32,540 nt of DNA from Bacillus sp. OK048 (GCF_900103525.1 NZ_FNHN01000023.1:1-32540); one strand, 5' to 3'; numbered from the stretch's first letter, positions 15,281 to 23,880 are shown. Numbers and translations: made by a program. Notes: generated by a model from the letters alone, not told the origin.

Positions 15281-16879
15281 GTGTGGAGTTTGGATGAGGC
15301 GTTATTACATGGGGATCTAGTGAACATTGAAGCAATGAGAATGGAGCTTGAAGGGCAAAAATTAAATAGAAGTGAGATTAAAAGAAAGCTTAATGATCAA
15401 TTACGAGCTTTCTCGAAGAAAAAAGCATTCACCTGCCATTGCTGTGATGAACCGGTTAATATGAATCTAACAATTGAGGAAGGAAGACCCTTTTACTTTA
15501 AGCACCTAGATGGAAAAAAATGTACCTACTCAGAAAATAGCAAAACATATGAAAATCAGGTTTCTACTCATCAAGATAATAAAAAGAAAGATATCGGATT
15601 GACGGTATTTAGAGAGATACTAGAAGGTCAGCTTAAGCCCTTTGGTGCCAAGATAGAACGAGGCTATTTTTACAAAAAGAAGCTTTCCTTTATTCCTGAT
15701 TTTACTGTGAGCTTTCCTTTTTCAAAAGAAATTTGGGCGATTGATTATTATACTTCAATCTCACAAGGCAGCTATGCTCATAATCTTTTAAAACGAATGA
15801 ATACATATAAAGCGGAAGGTTTTAGAGTGTTTTCTTTTATTGATGACATTTGGCTAGCGTTAAATCCAGAAACAGATAAAGGGACTCTGTTCATTGCTGA
15901 AATGCAAGCGGACAATAAGAGTAAGGAAGACCGGCAATGGGATCAGTATTTATCTCAAGAGATTCCTGATTCAGCATTACAATTTTTAAAAGGAAAGATT
16001 AAGGTTACAATTGACACCAGAAGTATCTCCTACGTAAATATTGAAAATCGAAAGTGTAAAATTATCCGTTTTTTAGAAGGAGAAAAAAATAATCTAAATC
16101 TAACTTTTTACAAAATTTCAGAACCTACAATTCCATTGGAACGAGCTCTAACTTTGAATACTCAGCTGGATGATTTTCTTCTCTACCGTGAAAATGAAGA
16201 GGACCTGCGTCTGGCTTTTATGCAATCATTACTGGACAAGATTAAGCAGGCAGAAAATGAGGAAAAAGCTCAAAAAGAGGCATTGGAAAAATTGCAGGTT
16301 GAAGAAGAAGAAGAAAAGAAGGCAGCTTCAAAAAGATGGCGTATGGATACAGAAGAACGCAGTATGCTCGAGAATGAAAGAATGCGAATATCTGATGTAC
16401 TGGTTGAGCAGGAAATGCTGCAAATAGCAAAAGCTGCAAACAAGCGACCTATAAGTATGTCCCCAGAAGAATGGGAATGGTACAAAAAAACAGGAAGGAC
16501 GTACGCAAAAAGACCCAATTGGTCTATTCAGACTCTTCCAGTAGCATCGTACGAGAAAACAGAAGAGAAAATAGCAAAAGAGCAACGGGAAAAGTTTAAG
16601 GAGAAACTCCTATCACAACCCATCAAAGGAGATCACTTTATCGATGGACCACCTAGAAACTGGCGAAAGTTTATTTTAAAATGGATCAAAAAACACCAGC
16701 AAGAGGATAATCTTATAGTATCAATGAAAAAGCTATTAAATGATATGAGAGATTTTGGGATAACCTTTAATCAAAAAGATTCAAATGTTCAGTATCCGGT
16801 AAAAGATTTTTTGAATTTCTACCAAACAGGGTTGAAAAAGGAGTTAAAAAAGAAAGTAAATATTACCTTTTCGAATTAA
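15281..16879 (+). CDS. CoiA-like competence/nuclease-family protein
   Basis: A 532-residue protein of the CoiA-like family. Residues about 40-85 hold a zinc-finger-like unit (FTCHCCDEPVNMNLTIEE and FYFKHLDGKKCTYSE), as in CoiA proteins that feed a nuclease domain. Residues about 95-190 show a restriction-like core, with RGYFYKKKLSFIPDFTV followed by IWAIDYYTSIS, plausible acidic metal ligands. Residues about 320-390 form a charged coiled coil (EKLQVEEEEEKKAASKRW). The C-terminal region is unassigned. CoiA is known from competence and DNA uptake, but the protein here is longer than usual and sits 240 bp ahead of a nuclease-helicase, so a defence or DNA-processing role is equally possible. The start is uncertain: GTG 15281 has AAAGGGA almost touching it, and TTG 15290 is an alternative. 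Confidence 0.78.
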   Translation: MWSLDEALLHGDLVNIEAMRMELEGQKLNRSEIKRKLNDQLRAFSKKKAFTCHCCDEPVNMNLTIEEGRPFYFKHLDGKKCTYSENSKTYENQVSTHQDNKKKDIGLTVFREILEGQLKPFGAKIERGYFYKKKLSFIPDFTVSFPFSKEIWAIDYYTSISQGSYAHNLLKRMNTYKAEGFRVFSFIDDIWLALNPETDKGTLFIAEMQADNKSKEDRQWDQYLSQEIPDSALQFLKGKIKVTIDTRSISYVNIENRKCKIIRFLEGEKNNLNLTFYKISEPTIPLERALTLNTQLDDFLLYRENEEDLRLAFMQSLLDKIKQAENEEKAQKEALEKLQVEEEEEKKAASKRWRMDTEERSMLENERMRISDVLVEQEMLQIAKAANKRPISMSPEEWEWYKKTGRTYAKRPNWSIQTLPVASYEKTEEKIAKEQREKFKEKLLSQPIKGDHFIDGPPRNWRKFILKWIKKHQQEDNLIVSMKKLLNDMRDFGITFNQKDSNVQYPVKDFLNFYQTGLKKELKKKVNITFSN

Positions 16880-16924
16880 AATCGAAGAGTTTTTACACTT
16901 AGAAATCTAGTTCATTGGTACTTA

Positions 16925-16944
16925 TGATACGGTGAACCGTATCA
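16925..16944. repeat. 20-bp palindrome with ACCGT core
   Basis: TGATACGGT-GA-ACCGTATCA between the CoiA-like gene and its downstream terminator. It belongs to the same small palindrome family as 13628-13698. Confidence 0.6.
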
Positions 16945-16998
16945 AAAGCTCAAGTTAAAGATATAAACTGATTATTAGACAGGTAAGTAGTAATTATC

Positions 16999-17038
16999 AA
17001 AAAGATCTATTCATAATGAATAGAGGATCTTTTTATTT
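16999..17038 (+). terminator. Terminator between the CoiA-like and helicase genes
   Basis: AAAAAGATC pairs with GATCTTTTT and the inner CTATTC pairs with GAATAG; T-rich DNA follows. It implies that the helicase gene has its own promoter in 17039-17122, where I see no convincing hexamer pair. Confidence 0.75.
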
Positions 17039-17122
17039 CCTCCCATATATTGTACAATTTTTATATATCCAAATAATTACATTAACTAGATTGATAATAA
17101 TTGTATAGTCAGGGGAAAATCG

Positions 17123-19936
17123 ATGGATACGGTCGAAAAGAAGTTAATTGTGAATTCCGAAAAAGGGAATTTATTAAGAGAATTAGTAAGATCCATGAAC
17201 GAGTGCGAGCGGTTTTATTTTAGTGTGGCTTTTATTAACTTTAGCGGCCTGCAGCTTTTACTGGACCCTTTGAAGGAAGCCGAGGAAAAGGGTGTTAAAG
17301 GGAAAATCATTACTTCAACTTATCTTAATTTTACTGATGCCAAGGCATTGGAAAAAATTAGAGAGTTTAAAAATGTGGATTTAAAGGTTTTTGTTACAGA
17401 TAAGGAGATTGGTTTCCACACGAAGGCATACATATTTGAATACAAAGATAGCTATAAGGTGATTATTGGTTCTTCTAATATTACTCAAAGTGCTTTGAAG
17501 AGTAATATTGAATGGAATGTTGAAATCGTCACTAAAGAGAATGGCCGATTTATACAGGATGTTTTAAAAGAATATGATTATCTATGGAATATGAGTGAGG
17601 TTGCAGACCAAGATTTTATTAGTAGATATGAAGATTTCCTTAAGAGTTTTAAGGATACAAAACAATCACGGAACTTGATATACGAAAATAAAAAATATAT
17701 TGTCCCAAATAGAATGCAAAGACGGGCTACAGAAAATTTAGAGAGATTGAGAAATTTTGGTGAGAAAAAGGCGCTTGTCATTGCGGCAACTGGTACGGGC
17801 AAAACCTATATGTCAGCATTTGATGTGAAAAACTTTAGACCAAAGAAACTTCTTTTTATTGTTCATAGAGAAGAGATCTTAAAAAAGGCAAAAGAAACCT
17901 TTGAACTGCTATTACCAAATGAAGGATTATCCTTTGGCCTGCTTACAGGTAACCATAAACAAAAGAATGTTGATTATGTGTTTGCCACCATTCAAACCAT
18001 ATCTAAATGTTTTCATGAATTTAAAAGGGATGAATTTGATTATTTGGTCATTGATGAAGCCCATCATGCAACTAGCCCGACATATCAAGCTGTATTGGAC
18101 TACTTTGAGCCTAAATTCACCTTAGGGATGACGGCAACACCAGAGCGCAGTGACGGTTATAATGTTTTTGACCTTTTTGATAATAATGTAGCAATAGAAG
18201 TTCGCTTGCATGAGGCACTTGAGGACGAGCTAGTTATTCCTTTTCACTACTTTGGTATAACAGATATTGAAGGTATAGATCTGAGTGATGTGAACATTGA
18301 CGATATTGCTGAAATCACAAAAAGGTTAAAGGTAAACGAACGTGTTGATTTTATTATTGAGAAAATGGACTTTTATGGTCATGACGGTGAAAAAAGGAAG
18401 GGTCTTGGTTTCTGCGCTAGTATCGAGCATGCGCAGTATATGGCTAGTGAATTTAATAAAAAAGGATATCAGAGTGTTTGTTTACACGGTGGAGATTCAC
18501 CAGAAACACGTGAACGATTTATTAATCAATTAGAAAATGACCATGATGAATTAGAATTCATTTTTACGGTTGATATCTTCAATGAAGGTGTGGATATTCC
18601 ATCTATTAATACCGTATTAATGTTAAGACCAACCAACTCTCCCATTGTATTTATTCAGCAGCTGGGTAGAGGGTTACGAAAACATGCAGATAAAACTTTC
18701 TTAACAGTGCTCGATTTTATCGGGAACCATAACAAAACATTCCTAATTGCACTAGCATTAAACGGAAGTCGTTATTATGATAAAGAAAGTTTGAAGGTAG
18801 CAGTTGCAACAGGATTTGCAAATATTCCTGGGTGTACCCATATTCAAATGGATAAAATAACTCAGGAAAGAATATTGACTCAGATTGATAGTGAAAACTT
18901 CAATTCAATGAAGTACCTTAAGGAAGAGTACTTTGAATTTAAGAAACTCAATCAAGGTCGGATACCATTCTTGCTATTGGATTATCTGAAATATGACGGA
19001 GCACCTGATCCTATTAAATTTATTGATCGGGAAAAATCATACCTACAATTTGTGGCCAAAGTGGAGAAGGATGATTTTTTAAAGGGACTTTTACAGAATG
19101 AGGCGTTTGAAGGGACTTTAAAAGAACTGTCAAGCAAGCTTCCACTTAAGCGGATTTATGAGTTTGTAATCATTCGATACTTATTAGAACACGATGAAAT
19201 AAATCTAGAAATTGCAAAGAACCAAATTTTAAAAATGATAACTGAAATTGATGATAATAGTGTTCTACATGCCTTTGAGTGCCTGAATCAAAACTACTAT
19301 GATAGTGTCCAAATAAAGAATAAGCCTAAATTAGTTCAATATAGCAATGGCAAACTTAGTAAGACTACACTTTTTAAAGAGCTATTGGAAAATGAAGATT
19401 ACAGGAAGTTTATCGAAGATATTATTACCTATGGGATTTTCCGATATGAAAAGGTATTTAAAGCTGATTACTACGGAGTTCCACATTTTAAACTTTATGA
19501 GCAATATCAAATGGTGGATGCAGCTTTACTTTCTAACTATCGTAAAATCCACAGTTCCTTTAGAGGATCAGGTTTATTAGTAAATGGGAATGAGTATTTT
19601 CTATTTATTGATTTACATAAAGAAGAGGATGTTAAAGAAAGTATTAATTACAAAGATAAATTTATTAGTCCTCATAAATTCCAATGGCAATCAGTGAATA
19701 GTACAACCCAACAGTCTGAAAGAGGGAAAAATATTATTTTTAATAAACAACGCTGTGTCAATCTTCACTTGTTTATTCGTAAATACAAAGAGATTGATGG
19801 TAAGACGGAGCCCTATATTTATATCGGTAAAGGGGATTCGGTCGAATTTGAAGGGGATAAGCCGATTACGGTATGGATGGAATTAGAAAATGAAGTACCG
19901 TCTAACCTATATACAGAGTTTACAGAAAAAGTTTAG
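17123..19936 (+). CDS. Phospholipase-D-type nuclease / superfamily 2 helicase / DUF3427 fusion protein
   Basis: A 937-residue multidomain DNA-processing enzyme. Residues 1-160 are a PLD-family nuclease domain with His99 and Lys101 (FHTKAYIF) and the GSSN motif (Asn119). Residues about 190-350 are helicase domain 1: ATGTGKT (222-228), VIDEAHH (Asp311, Glu312), GMTATPERSD. Helicase domain 2 follows with FCASIEHAQYMASEF, FNEGVDIP and QQLGRGLRK. The last roughly 200 residues fit DUF3427 (KFQWQSVNSTT, HLFIRKYKE, YIYIGKGDS). Fusions of this layout occur in bacterial defence islands and are often annotated as restriction-type or helicase proteins. ATG 17123 has AGGGGAAA upstream. A single PLD motif suggests that it acts as a dimer. 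Its CoiA-like and NUDIX neighbours suggest a joint role in handling foreign or damaged DNA, which is inference. Confidence 0.93.
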   Translation: MDTVEKKLIVNSEKGNLLRELVRSMNECERFYFSVAFINFSGLQLLLDPLKEAEEKGVKGKIITSTYLNFTDAKALEKIREFKNVDLKVFVTDKEIGFHTKAYIFEYKDSYKVIIGSSNITQSALKSNIEWNVEIVTKENGRFIQDVLKEYDYLWNMSEVADQDFISRYEDFLKSFKDTKQSRNLIYENKKYIVPNRMQRRATENLERLRNFGEKKALVIAATGTGKTYMSAFDVKNFRPKKLLFIVHREEILKKAKETFELLLPNEGLSFGLLTGNHKQKNVDYVFATIQTISKCFHEFKRDEFDYLVIDEAHHATSPTYQAVLDYFEPKFTLGMTATPERSDGYNVFDLFDNNVAIEVRLHEALEDELVIPFHYFGITDIEGIDLSDVNIDDIAEITKRLKVNERVDFIIEKMDFYGHDGEKRKGLGFCASIEHAQYMASEFNKKGYQSVCLHGGDSPETRERFINQLENDHDELEFIFTVDIFNEGVDIPSINTVLMLRPTNSPIVFIQQLGRGLRKHADKTFLTVLDFIGNHNKTFLIALALNGSRYYDKESLKVAVATGFANIPGCTHIQMDKITQERILTQIDSENFNSMKYLKEEYFEFKKLNQGRIPFLLLDYLKYDGAPDPIKFIDREKSYLQFVAKVEKDDFLKGLLQNEAFEGTLKELSSKLPLKRIYEFVIIRYLLEHDEINLEIAKNQILKMITEIDDNSVLHAFECLNQNYYDSVQIKNKPKLVQYSNGKLSKTTLFKELLENEDYRKFIEDIITYGIFRYEKVFKADYYGVPHFKLYEQYQMVDAALLSNYRKIHSSFRGSGLLVNGNEYFLFIDLHKEEDVKESINYKDKFISPHKFQWQSVNSTTQQSERGKNIIFNKQRCVNLHLFIRKYKEIDGKTEPYIYIGKGDSVEFEGDKPITVWMELENEVPSNLYTEFTEKV

Positions 19937-19962
19937 TCTTCTCATTTGAGAAGACTATTTTT
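19934..19962. terminator. Bidirectional terminator holding the stop codons of both convergent genes
   Basis: Perfect 10-bp stem TAGTCTTCTC (19934-19943) / GAGAAGACTA (19948-19957), ATTT loop, then TTTTTCT. The first TAG is the helicase stop and the last three bases are the complement of the NUDIX stop TAG, so one hairpin ends translation and transcription of both genes. Confidence 0.85.
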
Positions 19963-20353
19963 CTTGAATTAACTGCTCAACAGCGGGAATATCCGCAGGA
20001 GCCCACTTGAGTGAATTAAGATTTTCTCTTTTTAACCAGATTAACTTTGAATGTTCACTCGGAGTTGGCGTATTTTCGACAACTTTGCATTTAATCGAAA
20101 TTAAATTAATGATAAATGTTTCATATTCATGTGTGTTGTCGTTAAAGATTTCTTTTGTAGTTTCAATCTTACATTCTAATTCTTCATCTATTTCTCTTTC
20201 AAGTGCTGAGTATATATCTTCATTTGCTTCCACTTTCCCACCAGGAAACTCCCACATATTAGGAATCGACATTTCTGGCGATCTTAGCGCACATAATATT
20301 TGGTTATTTTCATTTTCAATAACAGCTGCAACAACTTTTACGACTTTCTTCAA
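19955..20353 (-). CDS. NUDIX hydrolase, MutT/NudG-like nucleotide pyrophosphohydrolase
   Basis: A 132-residue NUDIX enzyme expected to hydrolyse (deoxy)nucleoside triphosphates, possibly oxidised or modified ones, to monophosphate and pyrophosphate. The NUDIX box is complete: GGKVEANEDIYSALEREIDEEL, here given as G, E seven residues on, then REIDEEL. It is preceded by CALRSPEMSIPNMWEFPGG, as in the MutT/CTP-pyrophosphohydrolase branch. The start codon is TTG at 20353, with AGGAGGATTAA just upstream. It converges on the helicase gene and shares its terminator hairpin, so the two are tightly linked though not co-transcribed. A role in sanitising nucleotides or clearing modified phage nucleotides is a guess from context. 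Confidence 0.9.
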   Translation of the reverse strand: MKKVVKVVAAVIENENNQILCALRSPEMSIPNMWEFPGGKVEANEDIYSALEREIDEELECKIETTKEIFNDNTHEYETFIINLISIKCKVVENTPTPSEHSKLIWLKRENLNSLKWAPADIPAVEQLIQEK

Positions 20354-20493
20354 ATTAATCCTCCTAGATATTTTGCTTAATCATTATAATACCATTTATC
20401 ACAATGAGATACTTGAAGAAGGTTATTTGTACTAATTATTACATGTAAGTATTTGGACAAAGATTCCTAGGATAAAGATTGAAACTACTTTGC

Positions 20494-20499
20494 TATAAT
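20494..20499 (+). promoter_or_regulatory. Extended -10 promoter element
   Basis: TTTGCTATAATAG, a TG-C-TATAAT extended -10 with no clear -35, about 44 bp upstream of a short reading frame with a good ribosome site. Confidence 0.45.
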
Positions 20500-20542
20500 A
20501 GAGATAATATTTGGAAAATTTTCATTAAAGGGAGAGTGAAAT

Positions 20543-20617
20543 ATGAGGGCGGAAATTTTATGGAACACTGCCTATATTTTTGCATTTATTGCCGAGGCAA
20601 ACAAGGTTACCGTTTAG
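20543..20617 (+). CDS. 24-codon reading frame (possible leader peptide)
   Basis: ATG 20543 follows AAAGGGAGAGTG at good spacing and downstream of the extended -10 at 20494. The frame encodes a short, partly hydrophobic peptide beginning MRAEILWNTAYIFAF, then stops 36 bp before the next start. It could be a leader peptide or the remnant of a disrupted gene; nothing else supports it. Confidence 0.3.
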   Translation: MRAEILWNTAYIFAFIAEANKVTV

Positions 20618-20652
20618 GCAAAAATACAAACTACTAAAACGGGGGGAACAAA

Positions 20653-21155
20653 ATGGCTGGGGATAATTCTGCTGCGAGAATTGTTAATAGGGATATCCTT
20701 ATCAATGAACTAGATTTAAGGCAGGTTTCGAATACGACTATCTATCTATCTATCTCAAAGGAAAGTATTTTGTGTTATCACCTTCGGTTCAGAACTCCTA
20801 TAATTGGTTTGATCTGCGAATAGTAAATATAAAACAGTTTGATCGAAAGAACCAAAAAGGTTATCTACTTATCAGGTTTTTTGATAAATTTTTGCTTGCG
20901 GATTTAAGACTGTTTTTGCGTTCAATGGTTTCGAAAGAGAACTATGTAAAAACGAAAGTAAGTGGAGTTCATTGGAAGTTTATATTAATTGATAATGAAT
21001 GCACTGTACCTAGGGAACTTATGGACAAAATAATGAAAAGAATTGAAAAAAGGCTTCCATTCGATTGTCGAGGTATAAAAATAACACATCAATTAATAAA
21101 AGTTACATTAGAATGCCTAAATGGAGTTCGATCAAAGACCCTACCTCAAAACTGA
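20653..21155 (+). pseudogene. Frame-disrupted gene of unknown function with a CTAT tract
   Basis: ATG 20653 (GGGGGG ribosome site) opens a frame starting MAGDNSAARIVNRDIL and closing at 20823. A second frame covers the rest and stops at 21155, and reads convincingly as protein: LSIYLKGKYFVLSPS, SYNWFDLRIVN, GYLLIRFFDKF, VHWKFILIDNE. The two frames overlap across four CTAT units (20738-20753). One extra unit (+4) would join them exactly; alternatively a single-base indel near GGCAGG (about 20720-20727) would give a natural-looking junction. The stop at 21153-21155 is the first TGA of a 180-bp repeat, so the C-terminus may also be truncated. I do not recognise the family. Confidence 0.55.
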
Positions 21156-21333
21156 AATGTACCATACTTGACATAGTTTTTACCACTGAATGATAAAAAG
21201 TATACCAATGAATGGCAGACTGTTTACCACTACATAACTTCTGGAAGATTTAAGATAAAAAATCATATTTTTTGGAAGCAAAAATTTTATACTTGTTAAA
21301 CAAATTTGATTGATTTTCAATAAGTTCAGTCTT
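21153..21333. repeat. Long intergenic direct repeat, copy 1
   Basis: About 180 bp, starting TGAAATGTACCA..TTGACATAG and ending TTTGATTGATTTTCAATAAG.TCAGTCTT. It is imperfectly repeated at 21510-21680. It contains several internal TTTACCACT or TACCA motifs and no reading frame. Its multiple short internal motifs recall insertion-sequence ends, but no transposase is present. Confidence 0.8.
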
Positions 21334-21509
21334 CCACAAACGGGCCATTATATGTAGTATGATTTTTGACCGTATTGATCGTAAATAACGAAACAAAAAC
21401 AGCATCTTTCTAACTTTGTTTACTTATTATATTTAGTAAGTAATTATAGTTTTCGACGTAAACAAGGATAGGACTTTACTTGGGGAGGTTGGGTATTGAT
21501 TATAGCCAT

Positions 21510-21680
21510 TGAAATGTACCACCTTTGACATAGCATTTACTACCAAATGACGAAAAGTGTACCAAAGAATGACAGACTGTTTACCACTGCCAATCCTTCT
21601 GGTGATAAAAGATATAAACCGTATTTTTTAGAATCAAAAGTGATATAAAAATTTGATTGATTTTCAATAAGGTCAGTCTT
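21510..21680. repeat. Long intergenic direct repeat, copy 2
   Basis: Second copy of the 21153-21333 repeat, same orientation. The 176 bp between the copies hold an inverted repeat TTGTTTAC/GTAAACAA and no gene. No gene is seen from 21156 to 21894. Confidence 0.8.
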
Positions 21681-21782
21681 ATGCTATGCAAACCCATTAG
21701 ATTAACTCTTGTATTACGTAGTAGACCATTACTGCGCAATAAACTCCTTCTATTTTAGAGCATTTTGTGAATGATTTCACTC

Positions 21783-21808
21783 AAACTAACGGGGCAGGTT
21801 AGTGCAAG
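21783..21808 (+). repeat. Cassette-array repeat A (right half only)
   Basis: AACTAACGGGGCAGGTTAGTG, the conserved right half of the intergenic repeat that recurs through 32440. It marks the left border of the array. The left half and the hairpin are absent. Confidence 0.7.
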
Positions 21809-21894
21809 AAGGAAAACCTTTATTTTTGTCGAATTTTAGTGTATTGATAGTAGAAAATTTAAAAACAAAAATAAGAAAATAATCGAGGTTAATT

Positions 21895-22581
21895 ATGAGT
21901 GTATTTTTAAAATTTAATAGAATACGTACTAATATTAGAGTAGGCAAAAAGCAAATAGCATATTCGGTTTTATTTGTATTCATTTTTGGGGTTGCATCAG
22001 GTCTTATTGCGAAAATACTTGATTCGACTTTAATTCCTTACGAACTTTCATTCTTAGGGTTCATCGGAAGTAACTTGGGGGTATGGATATTTATTCTTAC
22101 TTTGGTAGCTGCCTATTCTTACACTCCCAAATTAGCCGCAACACGTGTTTTTGTATTCCTTATTTCAATGCTATTTTCGTATTACATGTATACGAACTTA
22201 ATTCTTAACCTTTTTCCATTAAAGTATATTGTTTTTTGGTTCTTGGCTGCATTACTATCAATAATTCCAGCCTACATAATGTGGTTTTCACGTACTGACC
22301 ACTTAATTTCTAGTATTATTACAGCTTTACCAGTTTCTGCGATTGCATTTGAAGGATATAAAATCTATCTTTTCACGGTAGAGTATTATGAAAAATTTGC
22401 GAATGTCGAAAATGTTCTTGTAAGTGATGGAGTATATTTTGATATGCTTGGCACCGTAATATCGTACGCTTTAATGATAATTATCATTTTACTTTTTGTT
22501 CCAAAGAGAAAAAAACAAAGTTTGTATATTATTCCTTTTTCCGTAGTCATATTTTCTTCCTTAGTGGCAATAACACTCTAA
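21895..22581 (+). CDS. Polytopic membrane protein (DUF6518-like)
   Basis: A 228-residue integral membrane protein with about six or seven hydrophobic helices: near residues 23-42, 52-75, 85-105, 108-130, 135-152 and 190-205, with a last one at the C-terminus. It begins MSVFLKFNRIRTNIRVGKKQ, a basic cytoplasmic tail. A GAGGT ribosome site precedes ATG 21895. Overall length and the AAYSYTPKLAATRVFVF stretch after the second helix recall DUF6518 membrane proteins, but this is tentative. It is the first gene after repeat A and ends just before repeat B, so it is the first unit of the array. Function unknown. Confidence 0.75.
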   Translation: MSVFLKFNRIRTNIRVGKKQIAYSVLFVFIFGVASGLIAKILDSTLIPYELSFLGFIGSNLGVWIFILTLVAAYSYTPKLAATRVFVFLISMLFSYYMYTNLILNLFPLKYIVFWFLAALLSIIPAYIMWFSRTDHLISSIITALPVSAIAFEGYKIYLFTVEYYEKFANVENVLVSDGVYFDMLGTVISYALMIIIILLFVPKRKKQSLYIIPFSVVIFSSLVAITL

Positions 22582-22584
22582 TTG

Positions 22585-22669
22585 TTCTTATTCAACTAAA
22601 GGGTAGCATTACTTGAACAATGGTAATGCTCCTTTCTTCTTCAAGTAAAGGGGCAGGCTTGTTCAATAA
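22585..22669 (+). repeat. Cassette-array repeat B
   Basis: Left flank TTCAACTAAAGGGTAGC, inner hairpin AGCATTAC (22605-22612) / GTAATGCT (22623-22630), T-rich CTTTCTTC, right flank CAAGTAAAGGGGCAGGC. The hairpin sequence is unique to this copy. Confidence 0.85.
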
Positions 22670-22779
22670 CTATTGCTTATTTATGGTAATAATATTATTA
22701 TGTCTTTATACATAGAATTTCTATATACATAAAATATCTAAGTATAAAAAATTTAATCTGTAATTGGAAATGGGGGATT

Positions 22780-23337
22780 ATGATTTTAATTTTATTTGGT
22801 ATCTTAATTTGTTTTATTACCATTATATTATTCTTAATTTTATGTGCAAAGATAATAATTTCTTTTATTAAAAAGAAACCTTTTCCTAAAAAATTGCTAA
22901 TTGCAACGTTATCTGGGGTTGTTTTAGTATCTTCAATCTATATATATGAAATGTACTTTTTTACATTTAGTGAAATTGATAGAGAATATACTCAAAACGG
23001 ACCCGGACCTGTAACATCCCCCACAGAAAAGTATACGGCTAATGCTTTTTATGAACCATATGGTGGTGCGGCTGGAGGAGTTAATGTATGGGTTGAAATC
23101 ACATACAATAATGAGGAAAATAAAGTTAAAACTGTTTATTATGGGGATGCAAAAAGGAATTTTTCTATGGAATGGATGGATGAAGATACCCTTCATATTC
23201 TAAATGACGAACCTGAGTATCCAAATTCAAATAGAAGTATCAAATTAGAAATTGGTAAAGAGATTTATCATGAAAATGGTTTAGCATGTAAAAGTTTGTT
23301 ATTGAAAGACGAATATGAGACTTGCTACCAAAACTAA
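22780..23337 (+). CDS. DUF5412-family-like membrane-anchored protein
   Basis: A 185-residue protein with two N-terminal transmembrane segments (residues about 2-28 and 40-58) separated by a KKKPFPKK loop, then a 125-residue extracytoplasmic domain. That domain has SPTEKYTANAFYEPYGGAAGG, WVEITYN, VYYGDAKRNFSMEWMDEDTL and a late LACKSLLLKDEYETC pair of cysteines. The GGAAGGV and EWxDEDTLxI signatures match my recollection of DUF5412. Start ATG 22780 is preceded by GGGGGA. It sits between repeats B and C as a single-gene unit. Function unknown; a cell-surface or envelope role is inferred from topology. Confidence 0.75.
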   Translation: MILILFGILICFITIILFLILCAKIIISFIKKKPFPKKLLIATLSGVVLVSSIYIYEMYFFTFSEIDREYTQNGPGPVTSPTEKYTANAFYEPYGGAAGGVNVWVEITYNNEENKVKTVYYGDAKRNFSMEWMDEDTLHILNDEPEYPNSNRSIKLEIGKEIYHENGLACKSLLLKDEYETCYQN

Positions 23338-23546
23338 TACTTATTGCACTACCATGAAAATAAGTTTTTCAAGAATGTAAAAATGACAACACTTAAGAAG
23401 ACCCTACTCAATCGTTAAAAAAAGAGGAGAGCGTTAATTAATAATTCTATGGATTAAATTGACTGGATTAAGGTCAGTATCAGTATTGACACTTCCAAAC
23501 CATTTTCATTCTCTGTGGTGCAGCACTGACTTTGGGCTGCATGGAT

Positions 23547-23630
23547 GGCTAACGGGTGCAAGAGTTGCAGATAAAGCTGTCATTTTGGCAGCTTTTCTTA
23601 TTGAAGTAAAGGGCAGGTTAGTGTAAGTGG
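23547..23630 (+). repeat. Cassette-array repeat C
   Basis: Left flank GCTAACGGGTGCAAGAGTTG, hairpin AGCTGTC-ATTTT-GGCAGCT, T-rich TTTTCTTA, right flank TTGAAGTAAAGGGCAGGTTA. Between the DUF5412 stop and this repeat (23338-23546) I see only AT-rich DNA with an isolated AGAGGAG but no frame worth calling. Confidence 0.85.
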
Positions 23631-23672
23631 TTATGGTACAATTTAACATATAAAAAAGGGGGAGGAAATTTC

Positions 23673-23822
23673 ATGGGGAGAATAATAATTGCAATAATTT
23701 TGACGGTTTTGGGAGGAATTCTTGGAAGTTTCATAGAACCGCCAGCATTTGCAAACAGTATTCCTATAGCAATTATGGGAGGATTTATTTTGGCAGAGAT
23801 TCAGCGTAAGAATGATAAATAG
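23673..23822 (+). CDS. 49-residue small membrane protein
   Basis: A short gene with a very strong ribosome site (GGGGGAGG, seven bases before ATG 23673). The product has a membrane segment (MGRIIIAIILTVLGGILGSF), a PPAF turn, a second hydrophobic stretch (IPIAIMGGFILA) and a charged tail EIQRKNDK, which gives a two-helix hairpin topology. Being alone between repeats C and D, it is the smallest complete unit of the array. No family recognised; could be a small regulatory or toxin-like peptide, but nothing shows that. Confidence 0.65.
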   Translation: MGRIIIAIILTVLGGILGSFIEPPAFANSIPIAIMGGFILAEIQRKNDK

Positions 23823-23880
23823 TAAGCATCTTATATCTAAAATTTAGTATCTTATATTTCGTGGATTGTGAAGTTTTGTA

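Noticed and set aside
20007..20435. 142-codon plus-strand frame
   Set aside because: It is antisense to the NUDIX gene, whose catalytic box, TTG start and ribosome site are convincing.
23436..23632. Open frame running through repeat C
   Set aside because: No start with a ribosome site, and half of it is the conserved repeat and its hairpin.
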